This document shows, one piece after another, positions 6,609 through 14,702 of a stretch of DNA of 49,204 nt. Position numbers and translations under genes: made by a program. The notes beneath the pieces were generated by a model. That model had not been told where the DNA came from. It ran no database searches and saw only the letters and a program-made list of their open reading frames with translations. The stretch's first letter is position 1; each line of letters begins with the position of its first letter. Source of the DNA: Alistipes sp. (GTDB lineage: Bacteria; Bacteroidota; Bacteroidia; Bacteroidales; Rikenellaceae); assembly GCA_017631035.1 (NCBI GenBank), contig JAGBUB010000017.1, forward strand, positions 1-49,204, written 5' to 3'.

Positions 6609-8099
6609 ATGAGTGAAAATATATTGTTAGTATGGTCGATGCTGCTCTTTGCGGCTGTGGTGGCGGGTAAGGCTGCCTATCGTTTCGGAGCGCCTGCGCT
6701 GTTGTTGTTCTTAGGCGTGGGTATGCTCTTCGGCCTTTATGTAATCGACTTCCATTCGTTCGAGATAACGCAGATGATTGGTATGCTTGCCCTATGTATC
6801 ATCCTTTTTTCGGGTGGTATGGATACCGAGTTTGTAGAGATACGCCCCGTGCTGGCGCCTGGAGTAGTGCTGGCTACGCTGGGTGTTGCCCTTACAGCTC
6901 TACTCTGTGGCGGATTTATCTATCTGCTTTCGGGGTGGGTGGGTTTGTCGTTGTCGCTGCCCGTATCACTTCTGCTGGCCTCTACTATGGCGTCAACCGA
7001 CTCAGCATCGGTCTTCTCAATCCTGCGCTCGAAGAAGCAGGGCCTGAGCGAAAATTTGCGTCCTCTGCTTGAGTTGGAGAGTGGTAGTAACGACCCTATG
7101 GCATATATGCTTACCATCGTTCTCGTGTCGGTAGCAACCTCTACGAGTGGCGATGTGAGTGTGGGTGATAGCATCTTTAAGTTCATCGTGCAGATGGTTG
7201 TTGGCTGTGGAATGGGTTATGGCATTGGCCGTCTTGCCGTATTTGCAATCAATCGCATCAACATCAAGAACAATACATCACTCTACTCGGTACTGCTGCT
7301 GGCTTTTGTCTTCTTCTCGTTCTCGTTCACTACGTTGGTGTGGGGTAACGGCTACCTGGCGGTATATATCACAGGTCTTGTTGTCGGCAACTATAAGATT
7401 GCACATCGTGGCCATCTGGTCTCGTTCTTCGATGGATTTACTTGGCTATCGCAGATTGTTATGTTCCTCACCATCGGTCTTTTGGTCAATTCCGACGAGT
7501 TGCTGCAGCCCGAGGTGCTCATACTTGGCGGTGCCGTGGCGGCATTTATGATTTTTGTGGCACGTCCTACTTCGGTGTTGTTGTGTTTGGCACCATTCCG
7601 TAAGTTCTCAACCAAGGCGCGAATGTATGTCTCGTGGGTGGGTCTGCGTGGTGCTGTGCCTATAATCTTTGCCACATATCCCATCGTGGCAGGAGTCGAA
7701 AATGGTCGTCTGATATTTAATGTGGCCTTCCTGTGTACACTATTCTCGCTCATCTTCCAAGGTACTACCGTAAGTGCTATGGCTAACTGGCTTGGCCTGG
7801 CGTACGAAGAGAAGGAGCCTCTGTTCAAGGTGGGTATTCCCGACTCCATTAAGAGTAACTTCTCGGAGATTGTCGTTACGGAGGCTATGCTTGTCAAGGG
7901 ACAGACGTTGCGCGATATCGACATTGCCGATAATACACTTGTTGTGATGATTTCGCGTGCCGGCGAATATTTCGTGCCGCGCGGAAATACGGCTTTGGCG
8001 GTAGGTGACCGTCTGCTGGTGGTGTCGGATCGCAACGAGGAGGAGTTGCAGGAGATGTACGATGAGTTGGGTATCAAGGAGGTGATGTCACTTAGATAA
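6609..8099 (+). CDS. nhaP2: Potassium/proton antiporter, NhaP2 (CvrA) type, CPA1 family
   Basis: 496 residues. Residues 1 to about 395 form some 12 membrane helices of the CPA1 exchanger fold; 'ASTMASTDSASVF' (126-136) and 'ESGSNDPMAYML' with the ion-binding Asn161-Asp162 pair are characteristic. The soluble end (about 400-495) is a TrkA-C/RCK_C-type domain, with 'VVTEAMLVKGQTLRDIDI' and 'ALAVGDRLLVVSDR', which in NhaP2 proteins senses a ligand and gates transport. NhaP2 exports K+ (and Rb+/Na+) in exchange for protons. The ATG at 6609 is preferred over a TTG at 6585 because NhaP2 proteins start just before the first helix. It is followed by a bidirectional terminator facing the convergent EamA gene. 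Confidence 0.9.
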   Translation: MSENILLVWSMLLFAAVVAGKAAYRFGAPALLLFLGVGMLFGLYVIDFHSFEITQMIGMLALCIILFSGGMDTEFVEIRPVLAPGVVLATLGVALTALLCGGFIYLLSGWVGLSLSLPVSLLLASTMASTDSASVFSILRSKKQGLSENLRPLLELESGSNDPMAYMLTIVLVSVATSTSGDVSVGDSIFKFIVQMVVGCGMGYGIGRLAVFAINRINIKNNTSLYSVLLLAFVFFSFSFTTLVWGNGYLAVYITGLVVGNYKIAHRGHLVSFFDGFTWLSQIVMFLTIGLLVNSDELLQPEVLILGGAVAAFMIFVARPTSVLLCLAPFRKFSTKARMYVSWVGLRGAVPIIFATYPIVAGVENGRLIFNVAFLCTLFSLIFQGTTVSAMANWLGLAYEEKEPLFKVGIPDSIKSNFSEIVVTEAMLVKGQTLRDIDIADNTLVVMISRAGEYFVPRGNTALAVGDRLLVVSDRNEEELQEMYDELGIKEVMSLR

Positions 8100-8157
8100 A
8101 CCTCTGTGCCGAGGCTTTGGCCTATTGATTTTTGATAAGTACCTTTTGAAATAAGAG

Positions 8158-8190
8158 ATTAGGGAGCCCTGCGGGACTCCCTAATTTGTT
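8158..8190. terminator. Bidirectional terminator between nhaP2 and the EamA gene
   Basis: Perfect 9-bp stem attagggag (8158-8166) and ctccctaat (8177-8185). It is followed by ttgttttatttc on the plus strand and by a T-rich tract on the minus strand, and sits between two convergent genes. Confidence 0.85.
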
Positions 8191-9066
8191 TTATTTCTTG
8201 CGTTGTGCCAAATACATTCCCAGTAATATGAGCGCTGTGCCGAATAGTGCGAGCAGTGTGATTCGTTCGTTGAGTACGAGCCACGATGTGATTAGTGCCA
8301 CAATTGGATTGAGATAGAGGTAATTAGTTGCCGTAATTGCTCCCAACTTCTCTAGCACCACATTCCACGCCCAATAGCATATGAGTGACGCCACAAGGCT
8401 CAGGAATAACAGATTACCCATCACCACGGGGCGCGTGAATATCTCCCATTCAAAGCTCCATCCTTCGTACAAAGCGTATGGCAATAGGGTGATTACGCCA
8501 TAGAAAAATATCTTGCGTGTAATCATCAGCGAATTGTAGCGTCCCTCTATTTTTAGGATTGCAATGCTGTAAATCACCCACATAACAGAGGCTCCGAGAG
8601 TGAGTATATCTCCCAGTGGGTTGAGTTTCAGGATAAACTCTCCGTTGAATACCACCAGCATAACACCTACCAGCGCCAGCAGCGAGTATGAGTAGAAACG
8701 TCTGCTTACACTCTCCTGTCGGCTGATAAACTGCACGGCAAGGGTGGTGAGCAGGGGTGTTGCTGCAATGATTATGGCCACGTTCGATGCCTGCGTGTAG
8801 AGCAGTGCCGAGTTCTCAAGCAGGAAGTATAGCGAACCTCCCGTAACACCCAGCAATACCATCATCAGCTCGTCGCGTATGTTGTCGCAAAAGAGTTTGC
8901 CACGCCAGAAGGGTAGCAGACATATGTATGCCACCGAAAATCGCAATACCATTATGACTGAAGGTGTGAAACCCTCGTCGAGTAGTATCTTCGACGATAT
9001 GAACGTCGCACCCCACACTGTGGCGGTGAAGATTGCCATTAGGTGATAAATCGTGCGTGAGTTCAT
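8191..9066 (-). CDS. EamA-family (drug/metabolite transporter superfamily) exporter
   Basis: 291 residues in ten predicted helices made of two EamA repeats. The first repeat begins 'HLMAIFTATVWGATFISSKI' (the WG-x-x-F motif is typical); the second starts near residue 150 with 'LNPLGDILTLGASVMWVIYS'. The last helix ends in the usual short basic tail (LAQRKK). Substrates of this family range from amino acids and purines to drugs and cannot be deduced here. Its ATG overlaps the stop codon of the upstream repressor gene by one base (TAATG at 9064-9068), so the exporter is translationally coupled to the repressor and likely shares its regulation. Confidence 0.88.
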   Translation of the reverse strand: MNSRTIYHLMAIFTATVWGATFISSKILLDEGFTPSVIMVLRFSVAYICLLPFWRGKLFCDNIRDELMMVLLGVTGGSLYFLLENSALLYTQASNVAIIIAATPLLTTLAVQFISRQESVSRRFYSYSLLALVGVMLVVFNGEFILKLNPLGDILTLGASVMWVIYSIAILKIEGRYNSLMITRKIFFYGVITLLPYALYEGWSFEWEIFTRPVVMGNLLFLSLVASLICYWAWNVVLEKLGAITATNYLYLNPIVALITSWLVLNERITLLALFGTALILLGMYLAQRKK

Positions 9067-9737
9067 TATCGTATAGAGTTCATTCGTATGCTTGCCTTTA
9101 CCAATGCTATGGCGCGTATACGGCTAATCTCAATATCTTTGTCGGCGTGGTGAGGGTTCTGACTCACAAGTTTTACATAGCCTGCGCGCTCCGATTTCTG
9201 AATGTACTTCACCACAATATACTCCTCGCCCTCCAAATCAATCGAGAGCAGATACATATCGCCCCAGAATATGTCGTCGAGGTTGTGCAGCTGCTTGTAG
9301 AGCACAATGTCGCCACTCTTCAGCAGCGGATACATCGAGTCGCCCGACACATATATCGCACCATCGCACTTGGGCAGATTGGGGATGTGTATGTAGTTTA
9401 TGGGCTTGGTTTCGTTACTCTCGTTGAACAGGGGTACCAGACCTGCCGAACCCTCAATCGAGTAGAGGGGCACACTCTGCATAGGCAGGGTGTTGTCGGT
9501 ACGCAAGCGGAATGAGTTCAGTGCGGGGTTGGCGTTGAACATATTTCCTACGCCCGACTCCAGCCAGTCGGGATTTACGTTCAAATCTTGAACTAATATA
9601 TTTTTGTTGCGGCTCGAGAGTCCACATTTGCCTGTTTCAATCATTGAGAGGGCCGCTTTGCCTATTCCAAGTCGCTGAGCTAGTTGCTCTTGAGTCATTT
9701 TTAACTCTTTGCGTATCAATTTTACTCTATCGCCCAT
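9066..9737 (-). CDS. CI/LexA-type repressor: XRE helix-turn-helix plus S24 self-cleaving peptidase
   Basis: 223 residues. An XRE-type helix-turn-helix occupies about residues 4-60 ('RKELKMTQEQLAQRLGIGKA ... LSMIETGK'). The C-terminal S24 domain has nucleophile Ser134 in 'VSGDSMYPLLKSGDIV' and general-base Lys177 in 'EEYIVVKYIQ'. Upstream of it 'EGSAGLVP' offers an Ala98-Gly99 bond, the type of bond cut in LexA and phage CI, 36 residues before Ser134 (35 in E. coli LexA). All parts for RecA-stimulated self-cleavage are therefore present. Such proteins keep prophages or stress genes off until DNA damage. It is transcribed away from a small gene and a phage terminase gene, and overlaps the EamA exporter. 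It may control both directions from the 147-bp intergenic region. Confidence 0.9.
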   Translation of the reverse strand: MGDRVKLIRKELKMTQEQLAQRLGIGKAALSMIETGKCGLSSRNKNILVQDLNVNPDWLESGVGNMFNANPALNSFRLRTDNTLPMQSVPLYSIEGSAGLVPLFNESNETKPINYIHIPNLPKCDGAIYVSGDSMYPLLKSGDIVLYKQLHNLDDIFWGDMYLLSIDLEGEEYIVVKYIQKSERAGYVKLVSQNPHHADKDIEISRIRAIALVKASIRMNSIR

Positions 9738-9805
9738 AGCAATACTATCAGAAAATTTGATATTAAAAATTTGTACTTAATGGAGTATAAATTCAGTAAT
9801 TGAAC

Positions 9806-9813
9806 TATATTTG
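9806..9813 (+). promoter_or_regulatory. Candidate -7 box for the small gene and terL
   Basis: TATATTTG matches TAnnTTTG, 72 nt upstream of the ATG at 9885. The divergent repressor-terL spacer (9738-9884) is very AT-rich and contains an imperfect tact/agta inverted repeat just upstream and two aaatttg copies (near 9756 and 9769) that could be repressor operators. No -33 TTTG is visible. Confidence 0.4.
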
Positions 9814-9884
9814 TGGTGTCAAAGTTAAGCAATTTATTTTAAATAACCAAACCGAAAACAATCAAAAATTAAACATTTTCAATT

Positions 9885-10175
9885 ATGTATGAGATTTCTG
9901 ATGAACTTTACCTTGAAGTAGCCGAGCGTTTACAACCCCTCTTTTTGCAGGGTGACTACTGCTCAGGCTCGATTGATTTTGAGTGGAACTCCGTTGTCTG
10001 CCGACTCCTTCTCTCGGCATTTGTCTATACCGAGAGTTGTCTTTATCCCGAGGGCGAGCAACGCTTCATAGCCGATGTGGTGCCCGTGTGGTGGGAGTTT
10101 CACACCAGCGACGAGAGTGGCCCTGTGCTCAACGATTTTTCATTCAACACACTACGCAAATACCTAAAACAGTAA
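9885..10175 (+). CDS. Uncharacterised 96-residue protein upstream of terminase
   Basis: An acidic 96-residue protein with no signal peptide or membrane helix: 'ISDELYLEVAERLQPLF' at the start and 'PVWWEFHTSDESGPVLNDF' near the end. It has no visible helix-turn-helix, so it is not an obvious small terminase subunit, although its position directly before terL (4-nt gap) is where one would be expected. I do not recognise the family. The clean codon structure, tight spacing and promoter box upstream support a real gene. It could be a TerL partner or a leftover phage protein. Confidence 0.75.
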   Translation: MYEISDELYLEVAERLQPLFLQGDYCSGSIDFEWNSVVCRLLLSAFVYTESCLYPEGEQRFIADVVPVWWEFHTSDESGPVLNDFSFNTLRKYLKQ

Positions 10176-10179
10176 ACCG

Positions 10180-11589
10180 ATGAACAACCTAACTTTTTCT
10201 GATTTTGCCTGCGAAGTATACCCTTTTCTCGATATGCAGGCCTTCCATTGTCGCTACTACCGTCTGCTTGAACTCTTCGCTATGGGGCAGGTGCGACGTC
10301 TTATTATTACTATGCCTCCGCAACACGGCAAGAGTGTCGGTGCGAGTACTCTGTTGCCAGCCTTTATGTTGGGTCTGAATCCCGATATGCGCATAGCAAT
10401 TGCCTCCTACTCGTCGATGCTTGCTTCGAAGTTCAACCGACGTGTGCAACGCATTCTGGAGAGTAGGGAGTATGGCGATATGTTCCCCGATACAAGCATC
10501 AAGCAGGGTGGTCGCCCTCCGCAGTATATCCGCACGGCCGACGAGGTGGAGATTGTAGGCCACGATGGCGGTTTACTCTCGGTTGGTCGCGAAGGTTCGC
10601 TTACGGGTAATCGTGTCGATTGCTTTATTCTTGACGACCTCTACAAAGATGCTATGGAGGCCAATTCGCCCATCGTGCGTGATAACTGTTGGGAGTGGTA
10701 CACTTCGGTTGTCAAGACTCGTATGCACAACTCTTCGCAGGAACTTATTGTCTTTACCCGCTGGCACGAGGAGGATTTGATTGGCTCGATTCGTTCGCTC
10801 GAGCCTGTTGTCGATATGCGGTCGTGGGACGATGTCGAGCGCGTGGGCGATGGCTGGTTGCACCTTAACCTTGAGGCCATAAAAACAGGCTCGCCCTCGC
10901 CACTCGACCCTCGCACCGAGGGTGAGGCTCTCTGGCCTGAACGTCAGAGCCTGGCTCTGCTTGAGCAGAAACGCAGGCTTGATCCCGTTCGTTTCGAGGC
11001 TATGTATCAGGGACGCCCCTCGTCGCGTGGAGGACAACTCTATGGCGATAATTTTGCCGAGTGGGACTCCCTGCCCGACCACATCGTACGTCGTGCCAAC
11101 TATACCGATACGGCTGATGAGGGTGACGACTACCTATGTTCAATATCCTATGCTGTGGATGCCGATGGCCTTATTTATATACTCGATGCGGTCTATTCGC
11201 GTGAGCCGATGGAGGTGACCGAAAATCTTGTTTCGCAGATGCTTATCCGTTCCGATGTGCGCTCCTCGGCTGTGGAGAGTAACAATGGTGGTAGGGGTTT
11301 TGCGCGTGCCATTCAGCGTCTTGCGCCTCGTGTGCGTGTGGAGTGGTTTCACCAGAGCGGCAATAAGCAGGCCCGTATCCTATCACACTCGGCTACGGTG
11401 TTGCACTTGGTGCGTTTCCCGCGTGGCTGGGCGCAACTATGGCCCGAGATGTATGCACATCTTGTATCGTACCGACGCGACTTCGCCTCCAATCGTTGGC
11501 ACGATGCTGCCGATGTGCTTACGGGTATTGTCGAGCGCGAAAGCTCTTCTTCTCAACGCTCGGGGAGCAGAATTAGTTTTTTGAAATAA
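10180..11589 (+). CDS. Phage terminase, large subunit (TerL), apparently complete
   Basis: 469 residues, full length for TerL, the motor that packages phage DNA. The ATPase half has Walker A 'MPPQHGKS' (45-52), Walker B 'CFILDDLYKDAMEA' with Asp152-Asp153, and the coupling motif 'FTRWHEEDLIG' (192-202). The RNase H-like nuclease half has Asp310 in 'YTDTADEGDDY', Glu367 in 'AVESNNGGRG' and Asp442/Asp445 in 'WHDAADVL', the three-acidic-residue pattern expected. Nothing is visibly broken. No portal, capsid, tail, integrase or lysis gene is present on either side; the gene ends just before a hairpin at 11596-11623 and the kor operon. It is either a remnant that has kept an intact frame or a domesticated gene. 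Confidence 0.93.
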   Translation: MNNLTFSDFACEVYPFLDMQAFHCRYYRLLELFAMGQVRRLIITMPPQHGKSVGASTLLPAFMLGLNPDMRIAIASYSSMLASKFNRRVQRILESREYGDMFPDTSIKQGGRPPQYIRTADEVEIVGHDGGLLSVGREGSLTGNRVDCFILDDLYKDAMEANSPIVRDNCWEWYTSVVKTRMHNSSQELIVFTRWHEEDLIGSIRSLEPVVDMRSWDDVERVGDGWLHLNLEAIKTGSPSPLDPRTEGEALWPERQSLALLEQKRRLDPVRFEAMYQGRPSSRGGQLYGDNFAEWDSLPDHIVRRANYTDTADEGDDYLCSISYAVDADGLIYILDAVYSREPMEVTENLVSQMLIRSDVRSSAVESNNGGRGFARAIQRLAPRVRVEWFHQSGNKQARILSHSATVLHLVRFPRGWAQLWPEMYAHLVSYRRDFASNRWHDAADVLTGIVERESSSSQRSGSRISFLK

Positions 11590-11623
11590 AAGAGAAAGGG
11601 TGTCTGAAATATCAGACACCCTT
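11585..11623. terminator. Terminator between terL and korB
   Basis: Perfect 12-bp stem aagggtgtctga (11596-11607) and tcagacaccctt (11612-11623) with a 4-nt loop. The T-rich tail is on the minus strand (complement of 11585-11595), so it mainly serves korB, which ends at 11646; the strong stem may also stop terL transcription. Confidence 0.85.
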
Positions 11624-11645
11624 ATCACTCGAATATATAAAGGTC

Positions 11646-12674
11646 TTAGATCTCCCAAGTCTCGCCTGAGCGCAACAGATCGTCCATGCAGGTAATCTTC
11701 GATGAAGCCTTCACAGCCTCTACCTGCTCCTTAACCTTCACATCATATACATTCTCATCCTCCACCTCGCGGATAATACCCACTGCTACGGGGTACTCGG
11801 GCCACTTCATAGCCGCAAGCATAGTGTGCAGAGTGGTATCCTGGCAATGTGCATCGTGAGTGAGTACGTTGTCCAGAGTGTAGCCATCCTCGCCAATGGT
11901 AACAACCTTCAGGCGCATATCCTCGAATACCAGACCCTTCTGGTTGTCCTTGCCGAAGAGCATCTTCTCGCCGTGACGCAAAAGGATAGTGTTCTCGGCA
12001 CGTGTAGCCTTGTCGCCAGCAAACGAAGCGTGAGTCTTGTCGTTGAAGATAACGCAGTTCACCAATGCCTCTACAACCGACATACCCTTATGCTTTGCAG
12101 CTGCCACGAGGCAATCCTTTGTGAGCATAACCTCGGCATCGATGGTGCGGGCAAAGAATGTACCCTTTGCGCCGATAACCAACTCGCCCGGAGTGAAGGG
12201 CTTCTCGATGGTGCCATAGGGTGATGTCTTGGTAATCTTACCCAACTTGGTAGTGGGTGAGTACTGACCCTTCGTTAGACCATAGATCTCGTTGTTGAAG
12301 AGAATCATATTAAGGTCGACGTTGCGACGAATGGCGTGGATGAAGTGGTTACCACCAATTGCGAGTGAGTCGCCGTCGCCCGAGCATACCCATACCGAGA
12401 GGTCGGGGTTGGCAACCTTGATACCTGTTGCAATTGCGTTTGCACGACCGTGGATGGTGTGGAAACCAAAGGTCTTCATATAGTAGATGAAACGTGAAGA
12501 GCAACCAATACCCGATACGAAAGTAAACTTGTTGTGGGGAATATCCAACGCGTCAGCCACCTCGGGCATGGCGCGCTGAACGGCGTTCAAGATTGCGTGG
12601 TCGCCACAACCCGGGCACCACTTTACCATCTGGTCGCTTTTGAAATCAGCGGGTGTGTATTTATAATCTGCCAT
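11646..12674 (-). CDS. korB: 2-oxoacid:ferredoxin oxidoreductase, beta subunit (thiamine diphosphate subunit; KorB-like)
   Basis: 342 residues. This subunit carries thiamine diphosphate and, with the gamma-alpha partner encoded just upstream, oxidatively decarboxylates a 2-oxoacid (probably 2-oxoglutarate) to acyl-CoA, reducing ferredoxin. Seen here: 'WCPGCGDHAIL' (Cys20, Cys23, cluster ligands), 'GIGCSSRF' (Cys58), and the thiamine-binding GDG-x(n)-N motif 'SGDGDSLAIGGNH' (99-110) with Asn127-Asn128. A further cluster-type cysteine, Cys197 or nearby, lies in 'VEALVNCVIFND'. It begins 12 nt after korA. The call of 2-oxoglutarate rather than pyruvate rests on the two-subunit layout common in Bacteroidota. 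Confidence 0.92.
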   Translation of the reverse strand: MADYKYTPADFKSDQMVKWCPGCGDHAILNAVQRAMPEVADALDIPHNKFTFVSGIGCSSRFIYYMKTFGFHTIHGRANAIATGIKVANPDLSVWVCSGDGDSLAIGGNHFIHAIRRNVDLNMILFNNEIYGLTKGQYSPTTKLGKITKTSPYGTIEKPFTPGELVIGAKGTFFARTIDAEVMLTKDCLVAAAKHKGMSVVEALVNCVIFNDKTHASFAGDKATRAENTILLRHGEKMLFGKDNQKGLVFEDMRLKVVTIGEDGYTLDNVLTHDAHCQDTTLHTMLAAMKWPEYPVAVGIIREVEDENVYDVKVKEQVEAVKASSKITCMDDLLRSGETWEI

Positions 12675-12686
12675 AACTAAAGTGAC

Positions 12687-14531
12687 TTATAAGAGTGAAT
12701 AAAACTTTTCCTTCAGCTCAACAAGTGTGAAGGGCTGACCCTCGGTCTTGTTGTACTGCTCGAATGTGAACGACTGGAATGTCTGACGCAGGTATGATGC
12801 GAACTGACCCTCGTTGAGCTCACATACGAGAATGTGCTTGTGACCCTTCAGAAGCTCCTCTACGTTGTGGGGCAGAGGGTTCAGGTAGTTGAAGTGCAAG
12901 TGAGCGATGCTCTTGCCCTGCTCCTGCAGATCCTTAACGGCAGCCTCCAAGTGGCCCTTTGTACCACCCCAACCGATAACCAATACATCGGCATCGGCTG
13001 CACCCATAATCTCGGGTGTGGGCAACTCGTCGGCAACGCGTGCAACCTTAGCTGCACGTGTGCGAGTCATCTGCTGGTGGTTGGCGGGCTCGTAAGAGAT
13101 TGTGCCACGCAAGTGATCCTTCTCAAGACCACCGATGCGGTGCTCCAAACCCTCCTTACCGGGGAATGCCCAGCCGCGAGCCAAGTTCTCGCCACGAGCG
13201 TAGGGCTTGAACTCCTCTCCCTCAGCTACTGACTCCACGATGGGAGGACAGATTGTGGGGTAGTCGGCCATCGAGGGGATGCGCCAAGGCTCCGAGCCGT
13301 TGGCGATGAAACCATCGGTGAGAAGAATTACGGGAACCATATGCTCCATAGCAATCTTCGATGCCATAAATGCGTAGTGGAAACAGTCGCTGGGTGATGA
13401 TGCCGCTACAACGACTACGGGGCACTCGCCATTACGACCATACAATGCCTGCATCAAGTCGCTCTGCTCGGTCTTTGTGGGAAGGCCTGTCGAGGGACCG
13501 CCACGCTGTACGTCAACAATCACCAGAGGAAGCTCTGCCATCACGGCCAGACCCATAGCCTCGCTCTTGAGCGAGAGGCCGGGACCCGATGTGGTTGTTA
13601 CGGCAAAGTTACCTGCGTAGGCAGCACCGATTGAGGTACAGATACCTGCAATCTCATCCTCGGCCTGCACGGTCTTTACACCCAGATTCTTGTGTTTTGC
13701 CAACTCCTCCAGAATAACTGTTGCAGGAGTGATGGGGTATGAGCCGCAGAAGAGGGGAAGGCCTGCCTTCTCGCTTGCTGCGATAAGACCCCAAGCCGTA
13801 GCCACGTTACCGTTGATTGAGCGGTAGGTACCCTTCTCGATGGGAGCCTCAGCAATACGGTATGTGTTGGCAAACTGGTGTGTATTGGCTGCATAGTTGT
13901 AACCAGCGTCGATGGCGAGTTTGTTGGCCTCGGCAACGGCGGGGTTCTTCTTTGTAAACTTTGAGTCGATATAGCGCTTTGCGTAATCCTCGGGCTGGTT
14001 GTAGATGTAGAAGCAGATACCCAGTGCAAACATATTCTTGCACTTAACTACCGACTTGTTGTCCAAACCCAACTCAGCCAACGCTGCCTTGGTCATCGAT
14101 GTGATGTCGGGAACAACCACGTTGTAACCCTCCAAGCCGAGCTCGGCGATGGGGTCGAGTGTAGCGAAGCCAGCCTTTTTGAGGTTATCCTCGGTGATGG
14201 TGTCGCCGTCGATAATTACAGTTGCATCCTTCTTAAGCCACTTGCGGTTGGCCTTAAGTGCTGCGGGGTTCATTGCTACGAGTGCATCGCAGAAGTCGCC
14301 AGGGTTGGTCACCTTGCCTGCTCCGATATGCACCTGAAAACCTGATACACCTGCCACTGTGCCCTGCGGTGCACGAATCTCGGCAGGGTAGTCGGGGAAG
14401 GTCGAGATACCGTTACCCTCCAATGCCGACGTGTTCGAGAAGAGAGTACCTGTGAGCTGCATACCGTCGCCCGAGTCACCCGAGAAGCGGATTACAATCT
14501 CCTTTACCTCTTTCGCATTAAGATTCTTCAT
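12687..14531 (-). CDS. korA: 2-oxoacid:ferredoxin oxidoreductase, fused gamma-alpha subunit (KorA-like)
   Basis: 614 residues. The gamma domain comes first (about 8-190; 'VIRFSGDSGDGMQLTG' is its hallmark), then the alpha domain (about 215-400; 'ASEKAGLPLFCGSYPITPAT' read as GLPLFCGSYPITPAT, and 'TTSGPGLSLKSEAMGL'), and a transketolase C-terminal-like domain at the end. The fused gamma-alpha arrangement is typical of KorA/2-oxoglutarate ferredoxin oxidoreductases of anaerobic Bacteroidota, which use it for reductive or oxidative TCA-cycle steps. The start ATG at 14531 is chosen because it precedes the conserved gamma domain; the frame extends 36 codons upstream with non-coding-like composition and would overlap the promoter box. 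Confidence 0.93.
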   Translation of the reverse strand: MKNLNAKEVKEIVIRFSGDSGDGMQLTGTLFSNTSALEGNGISTFPDYPAEIRAPQGTVAGVSGFQVHIGAGKVTNPGDFCDALVAMNPAALKANRKWLKKDATVIIDGDTITEDNLKKAGFATLDPIAELGLEGYNVVVPDITSMTKAALAELGLDNKSVVKCKNMFALGICFYIYNQPEDYAKRYIDSKFTKKNPAVAEANKLAIDAGYNYAANTHQFANTYRIAEAPIEKGTYRSINGNVATAWGLIAASEKAGLPLFCGSYPITPATVILEELAKHKNLGVKTVQAEDEIAGICTSIGAAYAGNFAVTTTSGPGLSLKSEAMGLAVMAELPLVIVDVQRGGPSTGLPTKTEQSDLMQALYGRNGECPVVVVAASSPSDCFHYAFMASKIAMEHMVPVILLTDGFIANGSEPWRIPSMADYPTICPPIVESVAEGEEFKPYARGENLARGWAFPGKEGLEHRIGGLEKDHLRGTISYEPANHQQMTRTRAAKVARVADELPTPEIMGAADADVLVIGWGGTKGHLEAAVKDLQEQGKSIAHLHFNYLNPLPHNVEELLKGHKHILVCELNEGQFASYLRQTFQSFTFEQYNKTEGQPFTLVELKEKFYSLL

Positions 14532-14569
14532 AGATATGTTTGTGTTATGATTTATGTCAATTTTGCTTG

Positions 14570-14577
14570 CAAAGATA
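14570..14577 (-). promoter_or_regulatory. Candidate -7 box for korA-korB
   Basis: On the minus strand TATCTTTG matches TAnnTTTG, 39 nt upstream of the korA ATG. No exact -33 TTTG is seen. Confidence 0.45.
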
Positions 14578-14632
14578 TGCGATAAATCGTTTCGTTGTCC
14601 TCCTAAATTCAACTTTTTTATTAAAATAGGTG

Positions 14633-14679
14633 CAAACAAAAAACGAGACTGCCTTTTTCTTGTGTTGGCAATCTCGTTT
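14633..14679 (-). terminator. Terminator after the nitronate monooxygenase-like gene
   Basis: Stem aaacgaga (14641-14648) with tctcgttt (14672-14679), extended by tgcc/ggca inside. On the minus strand it is followed by TTTTTTGTTTG. It lies 23 nt after the stop codon. Confidence 0.85.
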
Positions 14680-14702
14680 ATCGTTTGTGCTGGAGCCTCT
14701 TG

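Noticed and set aside
6920..8077. Minus-strand open frames inside the nhaP2 gene
   Set aside because: Opposite a clear membrane antiporter; Ser/Thr-rich shadow translations of hydrophobic codons.
8191..11589. Complete prophage
   Set aside because: Only repressor, one small gene and terL are phage-like. No integrase, portal, capsid, tail, lysis genes or attachment repeats are visible within the window.
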